From contig OY998180.1 of the NCBI GenBank assembly GCA_963921935.1, positions 209,230,744 to 209,294,743 on the forward strand: a DNA stretch of 64,000 bases, written 5' to 3'. This stretch comes from Galeruca laticollis (Eukaryota > Arthropoda > Insecta > Coleoptera > Chrysomelidae). Below, piece by piece: positions 59,701 through 62,144 of this stretch; the first letter of the stretch is position 1, and each line of letters begins with the position of its first letter. The position numbers were made by a program, and so were the translations under genes. The notes under the pieces are model-generated. The model worked only from the letters and a program-made list of their open reading frames with translations, was not told the origin of the DNA and did no database searches.

Positions 59701-61820
59701 TGTTGAACACGTGATACAAGAAGAACTAAATATGTGGGAAATGGATCATATAAGTGAACACATGATTGAACCATTTATAATCAATGTTAATAATGGAAGC
59801 TCAATAGAATCGTCTGATTCTGATATATAGACTAGTTTTTGTGTTAGTTATTACTATTATTTGTTGGACTTTTTTTTATAAATATTACATTAATTCGTAC
59901 TTTATTCCTGCATTTTTCTTTTTTCCTCTCCTATTGTAAACGGTATATTAGTAGTAAAGTTGATACCTACTGCAAAAAAATTTGCTACTTTTTATATAAT
60001 ATTTTATGTTTATTGTTTATTCATAGGAACACAAAAAAATGTGTTTTTATTGAATCGATATTGTGAACTCTTTTGAATAGTTTTCGTAATTATAATTTCA
60101 TAGTGCCTTCATATTCATATACCAAGTTTGTTTTGTCCTGATTGCACGCCTCTGAGGATTAAATTGTTTATTTGTTCATTCAAATACAATAGAGCGACCC
60201 TTTCAATACAATAGGCGACCCAACGGAATACAGAGTTACAGGGTGTCTACCTGAAATTCGTAACAAATTAGAAATTTTAGTACAAAATTAGATAAACTTC
60301 GGAGATATTTTATTATACACCCTGTATCGGTTTTGCATACCTAATGAGCTTTTATTACTCCATGCCTTTTAAAAACGGAGTATAGTTTATAATGTATCTG
60401 GCTACTTTTATTTTGATTACTTTGCTTGCATAACTATTACAAATAAAAGCACAAAAACATATTGTATTATCAACAATTTTAGTTCATAATCATAATGCAT
60501 AGAATAATTAAATGTAATTATCAATTATAATTTATAGATAATAGAATAAAATGTTTTAAGTACTATCTTTCCTAGTAAGGAATTTAATAAAAATTTTATC
60601 CAGCAATTAGCCTTCCAGTTTCCAATCATATGAGAGCTTGTGCTACAACAATATCAGTCTAAATATGCAAACATATTTGTTTATTCTTTTCCACAATCAT
60701 TGTTTACACTGTTTCTTTATCATTGACTATATGCAATACATTTCTCCTAAAAATTTATGTAAGCTTTGAATTTGCCATTTGTGTAGTTCAGGGAGCCCAC
60801 ATGCTACGTTTTTAAAAAACAAATGCATTTTCGAGTCACTGATTGGCAAAAATGATGCTGGTCAAGCAGTGAATACAACTGGTGCTCAATATCGCTACAC
60901 ACACAGTTGTTTCTCTTTAAATTTTATATTGATATGGACATGTGGTTTTAACAAGACGGAGCTACCATATGTAAAACAATTCAATTACTTCATAAGACAT
61001 TTCATGTCTCTTGCTTCGGTAATACTGGACTTCTATATCATTGATTTAACACCATTATATTTCTATTTACGAGGTTATTTCAAGTTCAATTCTATATTGA
61101 AAGTACGCATGTGTACATTGAATGCGGGGAAATACAATGCTGCATCAATGGTAATCAACATTTATGTAAAATAGTCATGGAAAATTTCTCCAAAGAGGAG
61201 CATATGTACCAGCAGACCCTTAGAGGCCATGTGTCCTGAGTTATTCCTTACATAAGTACTTAAATTCAAATCTTACTTACAAAATATTGATAGTTAATGA
61301 CCTGAATTTTTGACGACAAACAATATGTCATGACAACAAAAATCTAATAGACAAAAGTGGATTTGTGATGGTTTGTTGAAAACCTGCCATATCTCATATA
61401 TTTTTTTGGGAATTAACATTTTAGAACACATGTGATCAATAATTACAGAAACATTTTATAATACAGTTGAGAATGTACATTTATTGCTACATCTGAATGG
61501 CACATTAATAATTAAAATATTAATTTAAAAACATGATCTTACAGAATATGCTCCAATTAAAAATGCTGCATTGACAGTTTTTTCTCTATCTGCATCAGTG
61601 AAATCTCTTGTGTAATGCACAATTTTCTTATTTTGGAATGACACATTGTTTAATTTTCTTCTCAATTTCACACAATAATGATAGAGCATAGCCAAATTAA
61701 GTGGTCCAAAATCCCTGTAGAAACTGTCATATTTTAATTCTTTATGTATACTGAAATAATGTACTGTCTGTGTTGATTTGGGTTCCATTAGTGTATTTAA
61801 TGTCATGAAATATAAACGAT
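15559..61820 (-). CDS. Cdc14: CDC14-type dual-specificity phosphatase (5'-partial, six exons)
   Basis: CDC14 phosphatases remove phosphate from CDK sites and act in mitotic exit, cytokinesis and cilia. Six exons join in phase: 61820-61543, 56267-55748, 48792-48654, 46126-45857, 38189-38061 and 15901-15559. All introns are GT...AG. Order of domains: an N-terminal DSP-like domain (FGPLNLAMLYHYC, KKIVHYT), a linker, and the catalytic domain with EYEHYERVENGDFNWIVP and the P-loop HCKAGLGRTG, then WIRICRPGSIIG. A basic, Ser/Thr-rich tail of about 200 residues ends in LRLPSVKANKTL. The exons give about 559 codons. The first exon, which must end in a single G of the Asp codon, is not seen and is probably beyond 64000. 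No frameshift or stop occurs in the joined exons, so the gene appears functional. The last two exons rest mainly on phase, splice sites and composition. Confidence 0.92.
15902..16269. other. Intron sequence, no feature
   Basis: Start of the 22-kb last intron. No motif recognised. Confidence 0.5.
16270..17145 (+). pseudogene. Tc1-like transposase fragment split by a MITE
   Basis: Right of the MITE, 16950-17140 reads QWLIGESKSQIFGSNRHRRI then PPTTKHCGGDG, matching the Tc1 core around the first catalytic Asp (DESKFxIFG; here the Asp is Gly) and the TVKHGGGSV motif. Left of the MITE, 16300-16400 reads RIAKKDTVSIKPLKG, compatible with the linker between DNA-binding and catalytic domains. Ends and TIRs are not visible. 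Confidence 0.5.
16412..16947. mobile_element. MITE, copy 2 (536 bp)
   Basis: Flanked by TA at 16410-16411 and 16948-16949. Ends are AAGCTGTTTTAGAC and AAAACTCTTTTAGGC (right, reverse complement), each followed within a few bases by ACACAATTTCTTGTACAAGA. It matches the 163-bp copy at 2822-2984 at both ends. The interior holds no gene. Confidence 0.75.
17373..18569 (+). mobile_element. Minisatellite-bearing element H1 (Helentron-associated-like)
   Basis: Starts TTACTTTTCCGC, then a unique 5' part of about 170 bp (with AAGTATTGGTTTA and CGGCCACTTTTCG), then about six repeat units of 140-180 bp that share GTTAGCACGATACAGCCTC and GCTCACTAGAGCCAGTACAA. The last unit is a distinct subtype (ATACATCCCCCGAAG). 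The 3' part has the inverted subterminal motif GTGGAAAAGTTAG (18530-18542), a 7-bp-stem hairpin (18542-18558) and the end TTTATTTT. No coding capacity is seen. Relatives are H2-H4 and the collapsed copy at 41872-41993. Confidence 0.75.
18570..19512. other. No recognisable gene
   Basis: AT-rich. CGTAACCCAC occurs twice (near 18898 and 19067) in direct orientation; I could not connect it to an element end. Confidence 0.45.
19513..21830 (+). pseudogene. Degenerate DNA-transposon gene (KPRKDQC / FLEKGHTQ family)
   Basis: The first frame (19513-20043) is Gln/Glu-rich and coiled-coil-like. Then GQEYIGYTRSKDGVV and a Cys-rich piece (CTSNFCKKASTRCC) follow near 20080-20220. After many frame breaks, NLALFKPRKDQCYLCSSYK (near 20760), ASALYYKTKLQVHNFTVYN (near 20950) and FLEKGHTQMECDSNHSLIER (near 21230) are readable, followed by the GRDIFLPTDYIGVIKEA segment. 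I recall this order from a large family of uncharacterised insect and marine-invertebrate proteins with an RNase H-like domain (in the DUF7869 group, from memory). The role is presumed transposase. It is broken by many stops and shifts. Confidence 0.65.
21831..23845. other. No recognisable gene
   Basis: AT-rich intron sequence. Lys-rich frames up to about 22000 may be the decayed tail of the preceding gene. Nothing else was found. Confidence 0.5.
23846..24204. mobile_element. Possible Tc1-type MITE
   Basis: CTCAAAAGTATTTGACCAC near 23849 is mirrored by GTGGCCAAATAATTTTGAG near 24179. This terminal style is common in Tc1-like elements. A related phrase (CTCAAAATTGTTTGGCCAC) occurs alone near 48983. 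No target duplication could be fixed. Confidence 0.45.
24410..25215 (+). pseudogene. Irritans-like mariner transposase relic
   Basis: VVVVPYNIDAVRKLIEK near 24452 and WIPHLLTYNQ near 24592 match the DNA-binding half. IVTVDEFRIYAYEPETKWQ near 24665 holds the first catalytic Asp, and VILHHDSTS near 24920 holds the second. RFSSPKEAFEEIKKHVLE and DEYFEK mark the C-terminus near 25035-25180. There are many stops and frameshifts. This is a different mariner group from the copies at 8712 and 56352. TIRs were not found. Confidence 0.75.
26253..26650 (+). pseudogene. Non-LTR retrotransposon C-terminus
   Basis: QFIKTLNRIRYAHGRYPEH and IGLADSPDCSCVELGTLQH followed by ITLGCQ match the C-terminal region of Jockey/I-type polyproteins (RxGHGRFPxHL, then C-x-C...H....C). 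The frame ends at 26516 and is followed by an A-rich purine tract (about 26535-26635), perhaps the poly(A) end. The first residues of the open frame (from 26199) come from the surrounding Tc1 arm. Confidence 0.7.
26707..26806. repeat. Hairpin repeat, about 100 bp
   Basis: Outer arms GTATGTAAnnnGCCTTTTTT and inner arms around ATTGTCGCAT are inverted across a loop GAGCCGCAGGCGA. It sits just outside the inverted pair at 26815 and 27725. Confidence 0.75.
27036..27251 (-). pseudogene. Tyrosine-recombinase (Crypton-like) N-terminal fragment
   Basis: The ATG at 27251 begins MDSSDDLSGDYFEN. NDLLPQKSVNIYETKYNLLK and EWYRKNKI match the SAM-like N-terminal domain of insect Crypton recombinases (LLPxKS...YExxYxxFxxW). 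It stops after about 71 residues; no catalytic Arg/His/Tyr region is present. Family assignment is from memory. Confidence 0.5.
27636..27705. repeat. Perfect short palindrome and inverted copies
   Basis: 27636-27657 is a perfect 22-bp palindrome centred on GCACTAGTGC. A second, looser pair (TTTTACGCAC ... ACTTTACGCAC) follows to 27705. It lies at the 5' side of the Crypton-like fragment. Confidence 0.75.
28245..29015 (-). pseudogene. Tc1-like transposase relic
   Basis: Starts MVLSTENVCKIVALIEDGRS (ATG at 29015). RRPATGPQLQP lies near 28680. From 28617, LVYRRRNEKFADCTISERVS, GSSVMVWAGISRAARTEL and VVPYAPFVGDYFILP follow. A deletion fuses the latter to DRNSIENLGMKF, removing the second catalytic Asp segment. 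Several stops lie in the N-terminal half. The remaining PDLNPIENLG-like motif (here DRNSIENLG) holds the last catalytic Glu. Confidence 0.8.
29430..30429. other. No gene; short TA microsatellite
   Basis: A TA run of 20 bp at 30302-30321. Reading frames here show no motif. Confidence 0.5.
30430..31320 (-). pseudogene. LINE endonuclease domain fragment
   Basis: Reading the minus strand from 31310: DVVLVQETHLA (endonuclease motif QETHL), stops, then GDFNSYHTNWKYYQNE-like text near 30970 (one frame break), DRGTFKSAVWGREYNPDLTF near 30890, and ESLYKNFPESGDPEIADELL near 30510. These are the order and motifs of the apurinic-like endonuclease of Jockey/I-clade LINEs and the linker to the RT. The RT itself is absent. 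Confidence 0.7.
31321..31838. other. No recognisable gene
   Basis: Intron sequence without recognisable motif. Confidence 0.5.
31839..31914. repeat. (AT)38 microsatellite
   Basis: 76 bp of uninterrupted AT. It directly abuts the left end of the next TIR element. Confidence 0.97.
31918..34008. mobile_element. TIR element 3, non-coding (2.1 kb)
   Basis: Left arm 31918-32090 and right arm 33838-34008 are inverted copies, roughly 80% identical by eye. They share GGTTTCCAGA, GTTGTAGAATCCAAAAAATA and GATTTTGATGTATAGTTTTC. The interior has no convincing gene, only C-rich runs. Target duplication was not resolved because the left side is an AT microsatellite. Confidence 0.75.
34009..34400. other. 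No recognisable gene
   Basis: Spacer between TIR elements 3 and 2; no motif recognised. Confidence 0.5.
34401..37423. mobile_element. TIR element 2 with repeated TACGGCA motif
   Basis: Terminal arms of about 470 bp (34401-34870 and 36955-37423) are inverted copies starting TTATAGACTAAGAGAGCCGG on the left and TTATAGACTAAAAGCCGG on the right (reverse complement). Twelve exact TACGGCA/TGCCGTA sites lie inside: 34593, 34732, 34785, 34927, 35034, 35088, 36484, 36571, 36742, 36893, 37035 and 37227. A single acidic coding exon (35351-35442) remains. The end motif and the acidic exon link it to element 1. Confidence 0.8.
35351..35442 (+). pseudogene. Acidic last exon of element 2
   Basis: An acceptor (TTTTAG before 35351) opens a short exon reading DTGDDDLDNDNSETDSESEL with a TGA at 35440-35442. 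Its position and composition match the last exon of element 1 (ETDDDLAIDCSSDEE at 5431-5517). The rest of the gene is gone. Confidence 0.55.
37424..38060. other. No clear gene; possible coding relic
   Basis: At 37440-37640 (plus) a frame with EIVVDWIVQGREMLGAVDTS and VERGVGISTRRYKVF could be a transposon relic. I cannot assign it. Confidence 0.3.
38061..38189 (-). CDS. Cdc14: Cdc14 exon (tail, 129 nt)
   Basis: Acceptor ACACTAG before 38189; donor AG|GTTGGT at 38061. In phase it reads TVRRMNVSSISPTTQTVLR and TAGSANNRVVPK. It enters and leaves in phase 2, matching the neighbouring exons. The stretch is Ser/Thr-rich. The call rests on the splice sites and the open, phase-matched frame between confident exons. 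Confidence 0.65.
38190..39097. other. Intron sequence; part of a dispersed repeat
   Basis: 38931-38972 (AGGATACATTAAAAGTAACC, then CACAG and AATCAG) occurs inverted at about 45445-45487, at the 5' end of the minus-strand LINE. The piece to about 39090 may therefore be a 5'-end fragment of a related element. Otherwise no gene. Confidence 0.5.
39098..40080 (+). mobile_element. Minisatellite-bearing element H2
   Basis: Starts TTACTTTTCCGTCAACC and ends TTTAAAACCGTTTATTTTAT. The repeat landmark TTAGCACGATACAGCCTCC recurs near 39274, 39446, 39618, 39792 and 39966, a regular period of 172-174 bp. The last unit is again the ATACATCCCCCGAAG subtype. The inverted subterminal motif GCGGAAAAGTTAG is followed by a perfect 7-bp-stem hairpin (40052-40068). 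It is the most regular copy. Confidence 0.8.
40349..41353 (+). mobile_element. Solo LTR (Gypsy-like), 1,005 bp
   Basis: Begins TGTAACGACACTGG and ends CGGCACACACA. It is flanked by ACTT at 40345-40348 and 41354-41357 as a 4-bp target duplication. It is GC-richer than its surroundings. A polyadenylation signal AATAAA is at about 41289. A motif GAGTATTGATCCGGAG recurs at 40744, 40799, 40857, 40907 and 40958, each in a potential stem-loop. No internal retroviral genes are present, so it is read as a recombination-derived solo LTR. Minus-strand frames inside are spurious. Confidence 0.75.
41354..42609. other. No recognised gene; collapsed H-element remnant
   Basis: A 96-codon frame at 41657-41947 is unrecognised, and its last quarter is H-repeat sequence. 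The H remnant at 41872-41993 is listed separately. The rest holds nothing I can name. Confidence 0.5.
41872..41993. mobile_element. Collapsed H element: 5' end fused to an inverted 3' end
   Basis: TTACTTTTCTGCCCAACC through TTGGTTTACTCCA is the H 5' end in plus orientation. It is joined at about 41924 to ATAAACGGTTTTAAATATT and AACTAAATTTTCCGCATC, the H 3' end in minus orientation. The hairpin (GTTTTAA/TTAAAAC) is intact. All repeat units are lost. Confidence 0.7.
42610..45490 (-). mobile_element. Degenerate LINE retrotransposon
   Basis: Minus-strand pieces appear in the expected order. An ORF1-like frame at 45216-44995 starts MDTESSEDETRKKGERRN and continues SLLIGMMTELMKNNEEM. The endonuclease start ALGTWNVKGINGKENELMAE is near 44450. 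RT text LGIIMPIYKNEDYRGITL and ETQFGFRPNRRTTNAMFIM is near 43370-43190. The C-terminus GRPRRSWIEDVKATAS, then MQDRNEWRER, lies at 42810-42700. All pieces are full of stops. It resembles the LINE group often annotated as endonuclease-reverse transcriptase in insects; clade not assigned. Confidence 0.75.
45491..45856. other. Intron sequence, no feature
   Basis: AT-rich; nothing recognised. Confidence 0.5.
45857..46126 (-). CDS. Cdc14: Cdc14 exon (270 nt)
   Basis: Acceptor TCCATAG before 46126; donor CA|GTATGT at 45857. It reads EKQKPMWDAGEVYRKKHG and ends near ENRISQGDKLNKIKVQRSR. The first part matches EKQASLWxxGDxFR at the end of the catalytic domain of CDC14, and the second matches the ITQGDKLRALKSQR box downstream. 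Phase 2 in, phase 2 out. Confidence 0.88.
46127..47080. other. Intron sequence with small repeats
   Basis: 46809-46915 holds three degenerate units of about 44 bp sharing GGGAAGAGT. 46411-46444 on the minus strand has a hammerhead-like motif (see findings). No coding content. Confidence 0.5.
47081..48640 (-). mobile_element. Tc1/mariner-class transposon, degraded
   Basis: A minus-strand transposase relic (48600-47780) with flanking sequence. ACAGGGTGCGCCATTAG at 47097 looks like a terminal phrase, and CACCCTGTATTTC at about 47561 like a subterminal one, but I could not pair them. It lies in the 2.5-kb intron of Cdc14. Confidence 0.55.
47780..48600 (-). pseudogene. Tc1/mariner-class transposase relic
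   Basis: In order: VRRILHKNKMHPYLIQLCQE (end of the HTH region), FCEWAQQQ, GDGATFHKN (first catalytic Asp region), WSLNVWGGIIGDHVIGPYFF and DGRVNGLVYLDFLENHLPL, WILHDGDPVLH (second Asp), GPIAWPHRSPDLTKINFYMW, GYVKNLVYHLSP and MKERIREAF. The final catalytic position of the PDLxPxDFxxWG motif is altered. There are several frame breaks. The upstream edge is about 50 bp from the Cdc14 splice donor at 48653. Confidence 0.75.
48654..48792 (-). CDS. Cdc14: Cdc14 exon with the P-loop arginine (139 nt)
   Basis: Acceptor TTTTTAG before 48792 completes an Ala codon and gives AGLGRTGSLIACYIMKHYKF then WIRICRPGSIIGHQQSWL. Donor GA|GTAAGT at 48654. It carries the arginine of the HCxxGxxR signature and is the best-conserved exon. 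Phase 1 in, phase 2 out. Confidence 0.95.
48793..49590. other. Intron sequence, no gene
   Basis: A lone Tc1-end-like phrase CTCAAAATTGTTTGGCCAC sits near 48983. Frames here have no motif. Confidence 0.5.
50570..51979 (-). mobile_element. Minisatellite-bearing element H3
   Basis: Minus-strand orientation. The end ATAAAATAAACGG at 50570, a perfect-stem hairpin (50582-50598) and subterminal motif TAACTTTTCCGC come first, then about eight units with the landmark GCTAACAAACTGAAATTTCT, then the unique part and GGGCGGGAAAGTAA at 51979. The special subtype unit (GGGGGATGTATCGTG) is internal here (about 50955), unlike in H1, H2 and H4, which suggests rearrangement. It lies inside the ORF1 of a LINE. 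Confidence 0.8.
53672..53725. repeat. (TA)27 microsatellite
   Basis: 54 bp of TA within the LINE ORF2, at the point where the C-terminal RT region is missing. Confidence 0.95.
54180..54570 (-). pseudogene. LINE C-terminal fragment
   Basis: The minus strand reads YGPETWTLKATMINRLEAFE and MWLYTLQ near 54500, then, broken, HLFRLTKNCNVIANIGGPDM near 54210. This is the familiar ETWTLxxxxxxRLEAFEMWxYRR region and C-terminal end of one insect LINE group. Confidence 0.7.
54650..55690 (+). pseudogene. Jockey-like LINE reverse transcriptase fragment
   Basis: MKLKPQISIGLDSIYILKGC (54820) and HIFNLRVTCNGFPEF are RT motifs upstream of the catalytic core. Then DFRKAFDQT, SGVPQGSNPGPLLFLLFINH and ECLLFADYFKKFKTI follow, where the second Asp of the FADD box is Tyr. 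MLGFVIREARELQ and LLYYTLVRSKLEFASVIWFG end it near 55535. Stops separate the parts. Endonuclease and ORF1 are absent. Confidence 0.8.
55748..56267 (-). CDS. Cdc14: Cdc14 exon with the catalytic cysteine (520 nt)
   Basis: Acceptor TTTTTAG before 56267; donor AAAG|GTGAAT at 55748. It reads IIYLNYLPEKAYEVLSQHS, DASIGEPYTLSLLDCLKAV, YEHYERVENGDFNWIVPKK, VSTIVRLNKKAYDS, YFVDGGTPSDRIL and ends AVAVHCK. The terminal Cys of HCK is the nucleophile; the loop is completed by the next exon. It covers the end of the DSP-like domain, the linker and the first half of the catalytic domain. Confidence 0.97.
56352..57475 (+). mobile_element. Mariner element, copy 2, with TIRs
   Basis: Bounded by TA (56350-56351 and 57476-57477). 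TIRs CGAGGGTGTTTTGATGGAAA and CGAGAGCAGTTTGACGGAAG (right, reverse complement) both continue into GTGACTTTTCA. Length 1,124 bp, short for a mariner because of deletions in the transposase. Confidence 0.88.
56530..57207 (+). pseudogene. Mariner transposase relic, copy 2
   Basis: Starts MENKGFRVLSKHYFLSGKTI at 56530 and runs to WFSSFKHG, where a deletion shifts the frame. The second open part (56827-57207) contains FFRRYVTVDETWVHDYTPER (first Asp) and MATVFWDSKGVIFIDYLEKG. A deletion after LKKKQLH removes the second catalytic Asp region, and only SPYSPDLVPSD-like and KKWLGG text remains after it. The shared core is close to copy 1 at 8712-9480. Confidence 0.88.
57478..57738. other. Intron spacer
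   Basis: AT-rich stretch between the mariner and Sailor elements; nothing recognised. Confidence 0.5.
57739..60380 (+). mobile_element. Sailor (DD82E) transposon, nearly complete
   Basis: Perfect terminal repeats of about 30 bp, beginning CTCCGTTTTTAAAAGGCATG and continuing GAGTAATAAA, lie at 57739 and inverted at 60380. TA is duplicated outside (57737-57738 and 60381-60382). A single transposase gene fills the centre. The ITm superfamily is clear from the TA target, and the catalytic spacing assigns it to the DD82E group named Sailor. Confidence 0.88.
58471..59830 (+). pseudogene. Sailor/DD82E transposase with three lesions
   Basis: The ATG at 58471 begins MEDLSPSKRPKVGPLSLNEK. The N-terminal helix-turn-helix part runs to a GRP(K) box (SPGRPKLEMDDD). 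IYYLDETWLNEGH holds the first Asp and SVIVMDNASYHS the second. LPPYHCQLNPIELIWAQ holds the Glu; I count 82 residues between second Asp and Glu. Lesions: a likely one-base A insertion in the A-run near 58648, an in-frame TGA near 58760 and an in-frame TAG at 59099-59101. Otherwise the frame is intact to TAG at 59830 with an acidic end (SSIESSDSDI), so this copy is young or was recently active. Confidence 0.88.
60381..61542. other. Intron sequence holding a transposase relic
   Basis: Contains the relic at 60830-61180. No other gene-like content is seen on either side of it. Confidence 0.5.
60830..61180 (+). pseudogene. Tc1/mariner-class transposase fragment
   Basis: Frame one reads IGKNDAGQAVNTTGAQYR, matching the F(E)NDxGxAVTVNGxRY box of a Tc1/mariner-class group common in insects. 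In the next frame QDGAT (second Asp), LLHKTFHVSCFG follows. Back in the first frame IDLTPLYFYLRGYFK matches PDLTPLDFFLWGYxK. A last piece, VYIECGEIQCC, resembles the C-terminal CIExxGGxxEH. It is heavily decayed. Confidence 0.6.
61543..61820 (-). CDS. Cdc14: Cdc14 exon encoding the N-terminal DSP-like domain (278 nt)
   Basis: Acceptor TGTTACAG before 61820 takes one base from the missing upstream exon to make Asp. It reads DRLYFMTLNTLMEPKST, VHYFSIHKELKYDSFY, FGPLNLAMLYHYCVKL, KKIVHYT and AAFLIGAYS. Donor TCT|GTAAGA at 61543, phase 0. These blocks match the N-terminal domain of CDC14 (DRLYFATL, THYFSIDEEL, FGPLNLAMVYRYC, KKIVHYT, NAAFLIGAY). Confidence 0.95.
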
Positions 61821-62144
61821 CTGTAACAGCAAATATAAATAGATATAATGAATGAGTACATGAAAAGAGGACAATAAAGGTACATTTGTTAAAAAAATTT
61901 AATTTAGTAAAAAAGGAAAAAAACACACAAACTAGATTTTTACATTAACCCCAAGAAATTTTTAAAAGTGAAAATATTAAAACAATCTTGTAAGGAAGAT
62001 AAATAGTTTTTGGGATAATATTTAACATCATATGATAATAGAATGTTTTTGTCATTGGCATCAACTAGTAAGATCAGTATTGTATGAGAGTTCTCATACA
62101 AGTTGGTCGAGTCATCCGTGTTCTCGAATCGTTCAAGTTTTGTT
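61821..62144. other. Intron sequence, no exon found
   Basis: Searched by eye for the short first coding exon of Cdc14 (should end in Lys plus G with a GT donor on the minus strand); none was seen here or up to 64000. Confidence 0.5.
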
